In this document: positions 11,118-21,600 of the stretch, piece after piece | How the letters are laid out: every line of letters starts with the position of its first letter | Numbering within the stretch: the first letter of the stretch is position 1 | From: Sphaeramia orbicularis | Taxonomy: Eukaryota; Chordata; Actinopteri; Kurtiformes; Apogonidae | DNA: 64,000 bases | Assembly (NCBI RefSeq): GCF_902148855.1 | Contig: NC_043959.1 | Coordinates: 38,435,770-38,499,769 of the forward strand | Direction: 5' to 3' | The notes under the pieces: model-generated | What the model was told of the DNA's origin: nothing | Database searches by the model: none | The model's input: the letters and a program-made list of their open reading frames with translations, nothing else | Program-made: the position numbers and the translations under genes

Positions 11118-12701
11118 TTACTCTTGTTTAACTTTAGGTTTACACACTGTTCGGTATAAACACCTCATTAGAATAAAAACTGTTGTGACCACAAGGAGAA
11201 AAACTCCAAACAAGAACAAACCCACATCTACAGAGTAGTAAGAATACCATGGCATTCTGTAGGACTCTGTTCTCAGGTGAGCTGCACCTTTGTGTCTCAT
11301 GACAAACTCCATCCAGAAGAGGGCGTTATCCAGAGGCTTCATGGGCTGGTCTCTGTGCAGTCTGGACAGTCTCTGCATGTTCATCCTGTACGAAGGCTCA
11401 TTCAGGACTTCCTCTACTGCCTTCAGGAAGTTGTTTTCTTTGTCCACTGTGGACAGTGTGAGAATCTGAGCTCCTCCTCTTTCTTTAAGACGCATCAAAT
11501 TATCATATTGGTCAAAAAACAATGGAATCCCCACCACTGGAATGCCATGATAAAGAGCCTCTTGAAGTCCATTTGTTCCTCCATGAGCTACAAATAGTTT
11601 CATCTTGGGATGTCCTAAGAGGTCATTCTGTGGCATCCAGTCAACTAGTAAAGTGTTGTTTCCCAGATTGGCCGGTCTGTCACCTTTATGCCTCCAAATG
11701 ACTTTCTGAGGTAATTTAGCAAAAGCTGCAGCGATCTCATTTGTCATATCAGCAGGAAGTGCACTCACAAAAGTTCCCATAGACATGAGGATGACTCCAT
11801 GTTCCCCTGAACTCTGCACAAAGTCCTCCAGGTGCTGAGGTAGAGGTTTGGCAGGTGTACACTGGAACCCTCCCATATAGACAAAATTAGGCATTGTGGG
11901 TCGTGGATACTCAAACACAAAGTCCACTCTCATGAGCCAAAGGTCTGCAGACAGTGATAACTCATTAAAGTCAATATTTGGCCCAAGGGTTTTTTCACAT
12001 AATTGTTGGTACGTTTGTGTGATCATTAAGTAATAGTGTATTTGAGCCAACAGATAAAACATCATATTTTTAACTCTCTGAAGAAAAGTCATCTTATCAG
12101 TGTAACCAGTACCTGTTATAGGAATATGTGACACTGGTGAAGGAGCGAGAGAAAAATGAGCTTCTTTAGCTAGGATCCAGCGAACATTATAAACCAAAGG
12201 AAGATTCAGATATTTGGCAAAAATGGCCCCACCGCCCCAACTTGGATCAGTGAGTACTAGATCAAAATTACTGTACTTCAACATTTTCAAAAAGTCTGGG
12301 TCATTGAGCATTGCTAACACAAAGTCAATGAAAATTTTGTGGACTTCAATCATTATGTGAAATATTGTTACGGTCAAATGGAGGAAACTTGTCAAAGGAA
12401 GAGCCCCTCTCTCAAACTCCATGATGCCGGATGTTGTGTTTGTAATGAACTCTTGGTCTATGCCCCTCTCCACTGGAACTGTTATGATGTTATAATATGT
12501 GGAATTTTCTTTGATGTACCAGCTTTTGCTGTTGCGCACCACAGTTATATTGTGTCCTCGTGAGTGTAGCGCTTGCAGTAGGACCTCCATGTTCACCCAG
12601 TGGCTGCCATCAAAAGGAAAAACCAATATTTTTCCACCATAGGAACCTTTGGAGAAGAAGGTGAGGAGCAGCACAACACAGCAGCAGTAGATCAGCCTCA
12701 T
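11118..12701 (-). CDS. ugt5: UDP-glucuronosyltransferase, UGT5 type (array copy C)
   Basis: An intact 527-residue paralogue with the family landmarks of copy A (signal peptide, His34, Asp152, UGT signature, C-terminal membrane helix, KVKQE tail). It is a mosaic. Residues about 172-250 match copy A almost exactly (RWILAKEAHF, KNMMFYLLAQ, CEKTLGPNIDF), while residues about 88-127 (TTSGIMEF to EVHKIFIDF) are its own. The 3' end resembles copy B (LSTVDKENNF). This suggests exchange among neighbours. The coding exon again begins right after a splice acceptor; its non-coding exon begins upstream of 13083. Its core promoter differs slightly (TTTAAAGG in place of TATAAAGG). Role by family: glucuronidation of lipophilic substrates in the ER. 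Confidence 0.93.
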   Translation of the reverse strand: MRLIYCCCVVLLLTFFSKGSYGGKILVFPFDGSHWVNMEVLLQALHSRGHNITVVRNSKSWYIKENSTYYNIITVPVERGIDQEFITNTTSGIMEFERGALPLTSFLHLTVTIFHIMIEVHKIFIDFVLAMLNDPDFLKMLKYSNFDLVLTDPSWGGGAIFAKYLNLPLVYNVRWILAKEAHFSLAPSPVSHIPITGTGYTDKMTFLQRVKNMMFYLLAQIHYYLMITQTYQQLCEKTLGPNIDFNELSLSADLWLMRVDFVFEYPRPTMPNFVYMGGFQCTPAKPLPQHLEDFVQSSGEHGVILMSMGTFVSALPADMTNEIAAAFAKLPQKVIWRHKGDRPANLGNNTLLVDWMPQNDLLGHPKMKLFVAHGGTNGLQEALYHGIPVVGIPLFFDQYDNLMRLKERGGAQILTLSTVDKENNFLKAVEEVLNEPSYRMNMQRLSRLHRDQPMKPLDNALFWMEFVMRHKGAAHLRTESYRMPWYSYYSVDVGLFLFGVFLLVVTTVFILMRCLYRTVCKPKVKQE

Positions 12702-13082
12702 CTACAATGAAAACAACAGACTATCAAATGACTGATGGGATAAAATTATCTAATTGCAGGTGAAGCCTTGTAGAATAATTTCACAATGACTTGCTTTTTA
12801 GTAAAAAGCAAATGGACCATAGATATAGATTACAAAGTTTATGAACATTTTTCTTTGTACAATAAACAAGTGACATTAGTATGTACGAGGGTAAATTCCG
12901 TAAAACTCTCATTACCTTTCAATGCACTTTGCGAAAGAAAAAGAAAAAAAACAAACATGAAGATATAGTTTTAAAGAGAATAAAGTTCAATTTAACATCT
13001 TGTCTGAATCATTGAATCTGAAGTGGATTAGGTCATATTAATGTGGAGCATTTTGCACACATTAAATATATTTTTTACTTAC

Positions 13083-13215
13083 AGCTGGACAATGAATTCA
13101 CAGTGAAATATATCCTCCCAGATAACTGCTGCTCAACACAACTGCTCCCACTTCTTGATTTGTCCAGTCTTATGCAAACACACATGGGAGGAGCTGGAGC
13201 TCAGTTCAGGAGCAT
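13083..13215 (-). other. Non-coding first exon of ugt5 copy C
   Basis: The donor gtaagt-type site (acttac on plus, 13077-13082) is followed by sequence homologous to the copy A and B leaders. The upstream limit is inferred from the TATA-like box at 13242-13249. The unit C intron is shorter (about 375 bp) than in A and B because about 300 bp are missing. Confidence 0.55.
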
Positions 13216-13241
13216 TTTAGGTCATGTTTCCAGGTCTGATC

Positions 13242-13249
13242 CCTTTAAA
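13242..13249 (-). promoter_or_regulatory. Altered TATA-like box of ugt5 copy C
   Basis: At the position where copies A and B have TATAAAGG, copy C reads TTTAAAGG. The surrounding upstream block is otherwise conserved, so this may change promoter strength. Confidence 0.45.
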
Positions 13250-13326
13250 CAGACTGTGTTGTTTTATGATAAAATGACGCTTTCATCGTTGTCAACTCCA
13301 CCTTCAGGTATTGGAGTCAGGGGAAA

Positions 13327-13400
13327 CATGAGCAGCACAACACACACCAACAGATCAACCTCATCTACCATAAAAACAGTAGATAATCATTCGACTGAGG
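13327..13400 (-). pseudogene. Truncated ugt5 start-region relic at the array edge
   Basis: On the minus strand this stretch matches the splice acceptor and first codons of the ugt5 genes (ATG followed by MRLI-CWCVLCC, compared with MRLIYCCCVV in the intact copies) together with about 35 bases of the upstream intron. The match ends abruptly next to the conserved upstream block of unit C. It is the remnant of a further copy and marks the recombination junction at the right end of the array. Confidence 0.75.
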
Positions 13401-14956
13401 TGCTCCAGTCTTTCACCTTTCACAAAAAACACAACAAATTGGATTTCAGCATCATCCCTACTGTCATTATTGATCGGGTGCCAAAGGGGGCACCATGTAG
13501 ACCTTTGGATTAAATCCTCATAAGAGTAATTAAAATCTGAAAGGTTGAAAATCGTATGATGACATCATGGTGATATTAATACTGGTATTGAGAAAGCTCT
13601 CTAATAGTTTGTCTGTCCAACTCTAGTTTGATTATGTCATCCATTCACATAGTTTTTAGGACCTGAACCTGGACCTGACAACTAACACTATGCCCACAGG
13701 TTTGTACTGTAGGTACTAGGCATGATGGGTAATAACTACATCCACCTTTCTTATCACCCTCATACAACCATGACTCCAAAACAGGGTCAGTAAATGTAAG
13801 TAATGTGCAAAGTTATTATGGTTTTCAATTTAAAGTGATGTGAAAGTTCTGACTGAGGTCATGCTGCAACAAATCAGATCTGTCGGACTCAGAATCACAT
13901 ATGTAAATTGCTTGGATCAGGATTTCAAAGAACATCTTTCATGGGATTTATGGTGCACACATTGTTTTGAAAAAGTAAATCACATTTGTGCCTCTTTTGC
14001 TTGCGGTGTTAATGAACAAAACTAAATATTCTGGGCCATGGAACTTTTTTTTTCTTCTTAAATTTCAGTTAAAGGAAAACATACAAACAATCACAATCCC
14101 ATCCATTTTTACCAACAAAGACTGGCAAAAACAGTCCCTGTTAGAGCATTTGACATTGCTGCTAATTAAATATGTGTTTTATATTCAGAAATCTCTGCTA
14201 AAAAAATTTTGCTTTTGGTCAAATGTAGCTGATGACAGTGATTTAAAATCTTCAGCTTCAACCAGTGGACTATTAACACATCCTCTGTTCTCCAATCCTT
14301 TCTCCCCACTGTTAGACTCCATAGGGGAAGCAGAAAATCACCATCCCAGATAAATGTTGTTGCTCAGTGGTAGTGTTGGCGGTCGCTGCTAGTCCACTCA
14401 GATAAAAGTGGGAAGATATTCAGAGAACCGACCATCTGGGATCTAAAACCTATAAATGATATGTTGTGAAAAAACAGATGATACTTTCTTCACACTGTTT
14501 TAAGGTAGGCATTGAAGGCATTGAACCTGATTTTCAACCAGATGAGCGAAGTCCACAGGGACCGTCTACAAAGTGCATCATCTTAGAAAAGCTGGAAAAT
14601 GTGTGTGTGTGTATGTGTGTGTGTGTGTGTGTTTTGGATTACCTCTACCTACTTACTAGTGTTATGTTATAATGAAGAATATTGTCCTGAATTATTCATG
14701 CAGGCGTTGTTGAAATTATCTGTTATATAAACCTCCTGACCTTGCTGAATAAAGCGTTCATTAATTGAAGGATGAGAGTTAAGTTGTTGTTCAGACTGAC
14801 TTAAAAATGACACTGAGATGGAAAAAAATGTTACACTGAAGTGAAGTGTAAGTCTAAGCCACTCATACAGAAGTGACTTGTATGTACAGTATTTGAGTTT
14901 TGAATAGTTATAGTCATAATGAATTGAATACATTGAATAGCTTTTACAGGAGTTAA

Positions 14957-15540
14957 AGGGGTCATATTTTGCCAAACCCACTTTTATTAGTCTTTGGTAC
15001 ATTTATTTGTGTATTTGGACCCTAATAGTTCCAAAAGTTTGAATTTGAACCCTACAGGTGCTGCAAAGCTATCTTTATATTCATTTTGGCAAAAAATTGA
15101 GTGGCTTTCTACAACCTGTTTTAATTCCTTCTTAATTTGTTACATCTATAACTAGTTAGGTCACGACATTTGCACATATAAGGTCAAGACTTCTGAGTTT
15201 CTCCAAGTACGCTGTAATTGTTTGTCAGCAGCAGTGGTTGTAGTCCAAACTGAAAATATGTCCAAACTTTGAGCTGATTACCTAAAATGCTCAGTAGTTG
15301 GTTGAACAGGACAGAGCAGCACAGCCAACAACCTGGGCATGAAGTGGCTCATTTGCATTTAAAGGGCCAGCGCTCAAAACGACCTTTCTGGTGTCATTAC
15401 TTAGAAATAGGGTTGAAGATGGACCTGTGGAGTTTAATTAATAAAAAATTCAGACCTAAGCAGAGCATTTACAGTTTAGACAACAGGGAAATGTTTTAAA
15501 ATGCATAATTCCATTTAAAAAAAAGGAAAATATCACTCCT
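14957..15540. mobile_element. Non-autonomous element with TTAA target duplication
   Basis: Flanked by TTAA (14953-14956, 15541-15544). Ends aggggtcatatttt and aaaatatcactcct are imperfect inverted repeats. The TTAA target suggests piggyBac-type mobilisation. No transposase is seen. Confidence 0.6.
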
Positions 15541-15689
15541 TTAAGTAAAATATAATTTATATGTCTCTGTATTGTTATAATATAAAATTACTGGAAATCT
15601 TTCACAACAAACATTCTAAAACATTCAGCTTCTTTTTCCTCAAAATAAGTGGTCTAGTTTAACTTGTTTTTTTTTTTTTTTTTTTTTCA

Positions 15690-16163
15690 ACCCATAAAGA
15701 CCCAGTGTGACTTTAGTGTCAGTTCCCAAATATTTTTTTTTTTCTATTTAACCTTTTATTAAGTAATTTATGACCATTAAATGTATATTGTATTCTGTAT
15801 TTTGCATTTTTTCAGTGAAAATCAACTATTTTCTTATATTTTATTTCCTGATCATGTAGCTGTTCATCATCTGTTCATCAGTAACTGAACATAAACCCAG
15901 TGTCTCCATCCACTGTCATTGATCCAACTCCATGGGTTTTACTGGTGAATCAATGTTATAGAAGATGACAGTGTTTCCATGTTCACTCCGGAGCCTCTGA
16001 ATGTCCAAATGGGTCATATCTGATGACCATGAAAAGATGACAAATTGTATTTTACACCCATTATTTACATGTATTGATGGGATTAAAGGTTCAGAAGTTA
16101 CTAAACAGTTTAGATCAGTCAATGTTTTTTGTGAACAGTGGCTGTTTGGGTGTTTATGGGTTA
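15690..16163. mobile_element. Small inverted-repeat element, family I
   Basis: Ends aacccataaagaccca and gggtgtttatgggttaa are inverted. A relative with similar interior (gtagatgttca, gggtcatatctga) is at 51175-51667 in a chrna3 intron. Superfamily not assigned. Confidence 0.5.
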
Positions 16164-16989
16164 ATAGCTAACCATAATTATCAAGGTTTCATTAATGTGT
16201 TTAAAGATTTTGGTGTTCCAATAGTGTTAAGACTGAAGTTATTGAACATTTAATGATGAAAACAAACAAATAAATAAGTGTTAATTGTTTTTGATTGTTA
16301 TAGTTTAACTAATAGGTTCTATTAGTACGTGCAGTGACTGTGATGTCTCCTCAGAATGCTTAAGTTGTTAAATATATGTCACATAACCTCTGTTCATTGT
16401 TACATTTTGTAGACGTTCCCGACAAACCTGTCTCACAGCTGGTGCCGAAGTCCAACGTCTGTTTGTAGAGTGTGCTGTGCCAGTTGAAATTACTTTTCAC
16501 AGCGCTGCCTGGTCTGTAGTTGAACTTTTCAGACAAGTTGTCCTTTGACTTAATCATGTAATGACCCAACTCCTACCAAAGACAAGATTATAATATCTGC
16601 TAATCATTTTTGGTCCTATTTCTGAATAAACGATTATACTTCAGGATGAAAAATCCAGCCGTTTCATCTTGTACAGTTTAAAAGCAAAATGCAGTTTTTC
16701 TGTGATGTCAAACTGGCTGTGTCATTTAGATGTTAATCTGCTCTTTACTCGCTGTTGGCTTTGCATTTTTTAACCTTTCACTCAGTAATCGCTGCAATAC
16801 AGTATATTACTGACTAGATTGTCTGCACTGTCACTGTACTGTATTGTCACTTTTAAATAAAACTAAGCATCAGAATTTTATATAGGTCACAAACAGTTCT
16901 AGATGTGGAAAAAAATGTCCTGCATGTAAAAAAAAATGGGGAAAAAAGAAGGAAAGTAAAGGTGCCATGAGATCAGACATACTTGCAAT

Positions 16990-17550
16990 TAGGGCTGTAA
17001 GAAAATATCGGTTTTGCAATATATTGCAATATTTCATTTCACAATACTGTATCGATATTAAAAAGTACTGTATCGATATTTTTAGGTATTTATTCAATTG
17101 CAGATATTGTGGAGGTTCATTTTTTTTTTTTTTTTCTTTTTTGTTTCTGTTTTATTTATTCTCATTTAACACTCTTTTATTAAATAATGTCAGTTCCTTT
17201 GTTGATATCGCACAAAAATACTGTTCTGATGTTAGTTCTGAACTAATAGAATATGAACATTTGAACAGGATCTTAAACTGTAATGTCTGTAAAACAGAAT
17301 TTCAATTTGAACACAGGAACATTTTGTGATATAACATTAGATCCTGTTGTGATCAAATCCAAACGTGTTTAGTATTTGTGCAGATTTCTGGTGTAATTCA
17401 ATTCTTCAAGGAAATAATCATTTAAAAAAACAGAAACAAACAAAACATTGCCTTTTTAGCAGTATCATGATATATCGTGATATATCGTATCGTGATCCTA
17501 GTGTTGGGATTTGTATCGTATTGCTAGATTCTTGCCAATACACAGCCCTA
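16990..17550. mobile_element. hAT-type MITE with perfect 8-bp target duplication
   Basis: The 561-bp element starts tagggctgt and ends acagcccta. It is flanked by identical CTTGCAAT at 16982-16989 and 17551-17558, the 8-bp duplication typical of hAT transposons. The interior is rich in atatcg repeats and non-coding. The intact target duplication suggests a fairly recent insertion. Confidence 0.88.
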
Positions 17551-17999
17551 CTTGCAATGAATGTGATAACAATAGTTTACACAAAATTATAATTTTTTGT
17601 AAGAAATAGTTGTCATGCAGCCCAATACAAACAAAAGCATGTTCCACTATTTAGATATTGACACAGCGTTTAGTCAGAAAAAGGTCAAAGTGCTTGTGTA
17701 GTTTTTGCTGAAGCTCTGTGTGAGTGGGTATTCTCATCAGATTAAAGATAAAAGAACCTTCCCACCCACCCAAAACACATTTTTTTTCCAGCTAGAGAAG
17801 GGTGATGATCCTCCTAATCCCATCTCTCAGTCCCACCGCACGCTGTCACCATGGAAGCAGGCACATTCACTGAAAGACACAAAAACACTGACACAACCAC
17901 ACAAAGCATCGTATGCGACTGTGGACACCAGCTGAATGCTGTTATGAAACTGGGAAGCACAATCTCAGCGGCAGAGCTTTCATTATTGTGCTGTGGAGA

Positions 18000-18305
18000 G
18001 GTAGTGGGGTGGCTACATGGATAGCAGGGATGCTAAAAGAAAGAGAGGGCGTGGGGTAAGGAGGGGGGAATGGGGCGGGCTTTATGAGGGAAGAGGGGGA
18101 GGAGTAGGAGGAGGAGAGGAAGAAGGAGAAGATGAGGATGTGTTGCCTGTGCACAATTGGAGACAGCAGGGAGTGAAGCAGCATCCGTACGAGGCTGAGG
18201 GAAGGAAACTGCATGGAATGGAGGAGTGTTACAGCAGCACCACCGCTGTCATCACCCCATCCCCACCACTCTGGACTGTGTGTTAATGACAGAGACTCAT
18301 TGCAG
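18000..18305 (+). promoter_or_regulatory. Candidate chrna5 promoter and non-coding leader exon
   Basis: A purine-rich, locally GC-rich block with a GC box (ggggcgggc, 18072-18080) precedes a strong donor (cag|gtaag) after 18305. The partner acceptor (tctctttttatcag) ends at 18633, so a 5'UTR intron 18306-18633 would splice to the exon with the chrna5 ATG. No TATA box is evident. The start site is inferred only. Confidence 0.45.
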
Positions 18306-18683
18306 GTAAGAACACAGCTTTGGTGTATTTTATTATGTGATGCGCAGATGCAGTTGGGGCAGGTTAGCAAGGTGAATGAAGAGTGAATCCTTGGATTGAT
18401 TCAGTAGCCATGCACATACACAGCTGTTTCTAAATCTAAGTCAGGTTGTCATAAAGCATTCATAGGATGTTGTTGATTTTTTTTTTTTTTTTTTTTTTTT
18501 TACAGATTTACATTTTCTGTTCTTTGAAATCTATAATTGAATCTGCATGGAGAAGGGATATCAGAAGGTGATTGCCATGGATTTGAACCCTCAGCCTAAG
18601 GTATTGGTTGATGCCAGTTTCTCTTTTTATCAGGTCTGGAATGCCCGAGGGACCAGCTGTGTGGATCCAGTGCCTTCTCTGAG

Positions 18684-21600
18684 ATGATGCTGAGAGCAGG
18701 AGGGGCAGCCAGCTCTCGCACACTGCTGCTGCTGCTACTGTCGTTGCTGTCCTGTAACCACCTGTGCCACTCACTGCGTAAGTTTGTCTCATCAGTGGGA
18801 ATTCCTTATCACATTTACATGTCTGAGGACGAGAGACTCAGTGTGACAGATGGTCACTGACAAAGCAGGTACTAGTAAGAGAGAGAGAGAAAAAAAAGAC
18901 ACAAAAATTGTCTTTTGCTGGTATAGCCTCATGAAAGTCCACTTTACCTATAGCAGTGGTTCCCAACCTTTTTTGGCTCGTGACCCCATTTTAACATCAC
19001 AAATTTCTGACAAACCCAGACATTCCAATTCCAAACGGAGACTTTTTTTTTTTTTTGCTAAAATTTGTTTTTGATCATGTAATAGTTTGCTACACTATGT
19101 TGCAAATAAACGTTAATTTTAGATGACATTTAGTCTATATAATGTATATAATTAAGGATGGAGGCAGAAAAGCCAGGTGTAGATTACTGCACAAAGTGAG
19201 AATTTGATTTTCCTTGGTCAGGATATGTACAGTCAGTCCAGCTTGGATTTACAAGGCTGACAATTAATACTGAACAAACAATAACTCAAACTATGAATTA
19301 CGAAAGAGCCGCGGCATCTGAAACCGACCACAATGAACATTTGAAAGATAACAGCACCACAGTGCTTCAGTTTCAGCTTCAGTGTTTGTCATGTCTTGTA
19401 TGGATTGTGATTGTCTCTCTCAACTCACCCTATATTTTTTTTTTATTAGCGAGGTTTTTTTTTTATTTTTATCAATTACTAGAAATTTCAGATGACCCCA
19501 TTTGAATTCCAGGCGACCCCACATGGGTTCCCGACCCCAAGGTTGAAAAACACTGACCTACAGTATTGTACAAACAGTAAACACTGAATGACACTGATAT
19601 GATTTAAACAAAATGTACCAGGTGTATTCAGGCAAGAAAAGGAGAACGCACAACAAATTAAAAGTCACAATGGCGACTGATAAGTGTCTGCAAAGCTATA
19701 AACTGAAGTGAACCGAGGGGAGCAGGGTGGGCAGATAGTGTCAGAATGATGATGATGCATTGAGTCAGGAATGTCACTTGTAAGAGGTGGCGGGCAGGAA
19801 AGGAATATGAGAGTGGAGGGAAAGAGGAGCGATCTGCCAGTGCTGTCATTGTTAATGTACCGTATGTCTGTATACGTGTGTTTGCTATATTTATAGACAC
19901 ATGCATCTACATATGAACAGCATCTATCTGAAAAGAACTCAACATTTTGTCTTGCACATTTAACTGGAAGAAGTCGTTTCATCTCGCTGTTATAACAGTG
20001 TTATTAGATGAAATTATCCATATTTTTAAAGCATTACTTATTTGCTTTTTTTGTCACATTGCCCACTCCACCTGGCAGACAACAGCATGTACTGAGTAAA
20101 GCCTCTTTGGAAATGCAGTGATTACTTTACACTGAATGTTAATTTTGTACATCAGTATTTTTTAGATGATTTCTAACCAGGGGATTGCAATATAGCCAAT
20201 CGTTTATCAACTTATACTGTATGTAATTTCATATCTTGGTAACAGTATATCATGATAGAGTAACTGATTGGGAAATTAAGTTAGGAAGTGGTTTAAAGAG
20301 TTGTTTTATAGTTCATTAGATTTGATTCTTTTCTTCGTTGTTCTTCAAACTTCTGTGTTGTCTTCATGCTGTTTTCCAGTCTGCATTTTGTTTAATTGAA
20401 CTCTTTAAAACCTGACGTACCATCGCTGACACACCCTGTGCACATGCAGTTTGGTTGGCTGTAACTCTTTCACTGTTTGTGCAATTGGAAAAATTCCAAC
20501 AGTTTCTGAAACCTGAGTTGTTCCGCTTTATGGGTTTTATTGGGTCATTATTGTAATTTCACTCATGCCTGTACTAGAAACTGGAGAAGAAGCCATTTTA
20601 GCAAGATAATAACATGCAGTAAAGTGTAGATAACTGCTAAATTTGGAAAGATCTGGGAAAAAAGTGCTCTGGAAAGATGGGCAAACAAACTCACTCACAG
20701 CATATTTTCTACCCTTTTAGTTAGTCAAAATAAGAAAGAAAGTCCAGGAGAACCAGTTTAGGCTTAGGGTTTGAAGGGTTAAGTGCACAAAACACCAAAA
20801 TGAGAAAAAAGTATGGCTAAAAAGAATGTGGTTTATGACCCAATGGGAATTTTTTTTCAATAATAGATATGTCCTATTGATATTATTTCAAACAACTTTT
20901 TTTTTCAGGATTTTTTGGGTCTGTTGTGCTAAACATATGTGAATGAATGATGCAGCAGGTTCAGCTATAGGCAGGATGCTGGTGATAGTGTGGGAGAGCC
21001 CGAAGAGATGACAAATTTGCTGATTTCACAGTCATTGATTGGGGGTGTTACAGCCTTTGCCTCTATTGATCCACATACTCAAAGGGTGACAGCATTCCTT
21101 TGTGGTCATTCTCGTGGTTGGTTTCCAGCCACAGTCTTCATCCATAAATCGAGTTTATCACCGTGATGATGAATGATTTAAGGAGAAGGGTGAAAGAATT
21201 TGATTGTAATGTAAAATGGGATCAATATTTTTCCACTCTGTAGTCCGACTCTGTTTCAGGAAAATGCTTTACGGTCTTGTATAAAACAGCTCCGGTTATT
21301 ACATACCTGCATTAATTCCACGAGTCTACAGTTTATCACCTTTGTGTTTTAACAAATGTAAGCTAGGTGAATAGATATAATATTGTGGTATTTAAGGACT
21401 GAAACACTGACCACAAATACAATGCAACGGTTCCAAGAGAATTTTTTTTTTTTTTTACAAATAATACTACAGTACGCAAATACGATATTCTACAGATTGT
21501 GAAAGGAATGTGATCTTTATGCACATGTACAATACCCAGTTCAATATAATCTCCAAAGTTTTCTTTTATTACCAGAATCACAGCTCTCAGAGGAAATACT

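Larger units (their letters stand above)
1..13330 (-). repeat. Tandem array of three ugt5-containing units
   Basis: The same non-coding landmark (beginning ttcaagatgatatgtctgtc) recurs at 1, 3789 and 7896, so the array divides into units A (1-3788), B (3789-7895) and C (7896 to about 13330). Each unit holds one ugt5-like coding exon, its 5'UTR intron, a non-coding first exon and a shared upstream block. Unit C is about 1.6 kb longer because of two transposon insertions (7996-8499 and 9532-10641) absent from the sister units. The window begins at the same landmark that starts units B and C, so the array may extend to the left. This is a segmental tandem duplication, not retroposition, because introns and promoters are copied too. 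Confidence 0.9.
13400..18250. other. Intergenic stretch between the ugt5 array and chrna5
   Basis: No gene recognised. It holds a GT microsatellite (about 14600-14631), three transposon relics (14957-15540, 15690-16163, 16990-17550) and several A/T runs. The open frames here are short and without recognisable domains. Confidence 0.6.

Noticed and set aside
17942-18370. Minus-strand frame over the chrna5 promoter region
   Set aside because: Low-complexity Ser/Pro/Leu translation of a purine-rich block, without domain or splice support.
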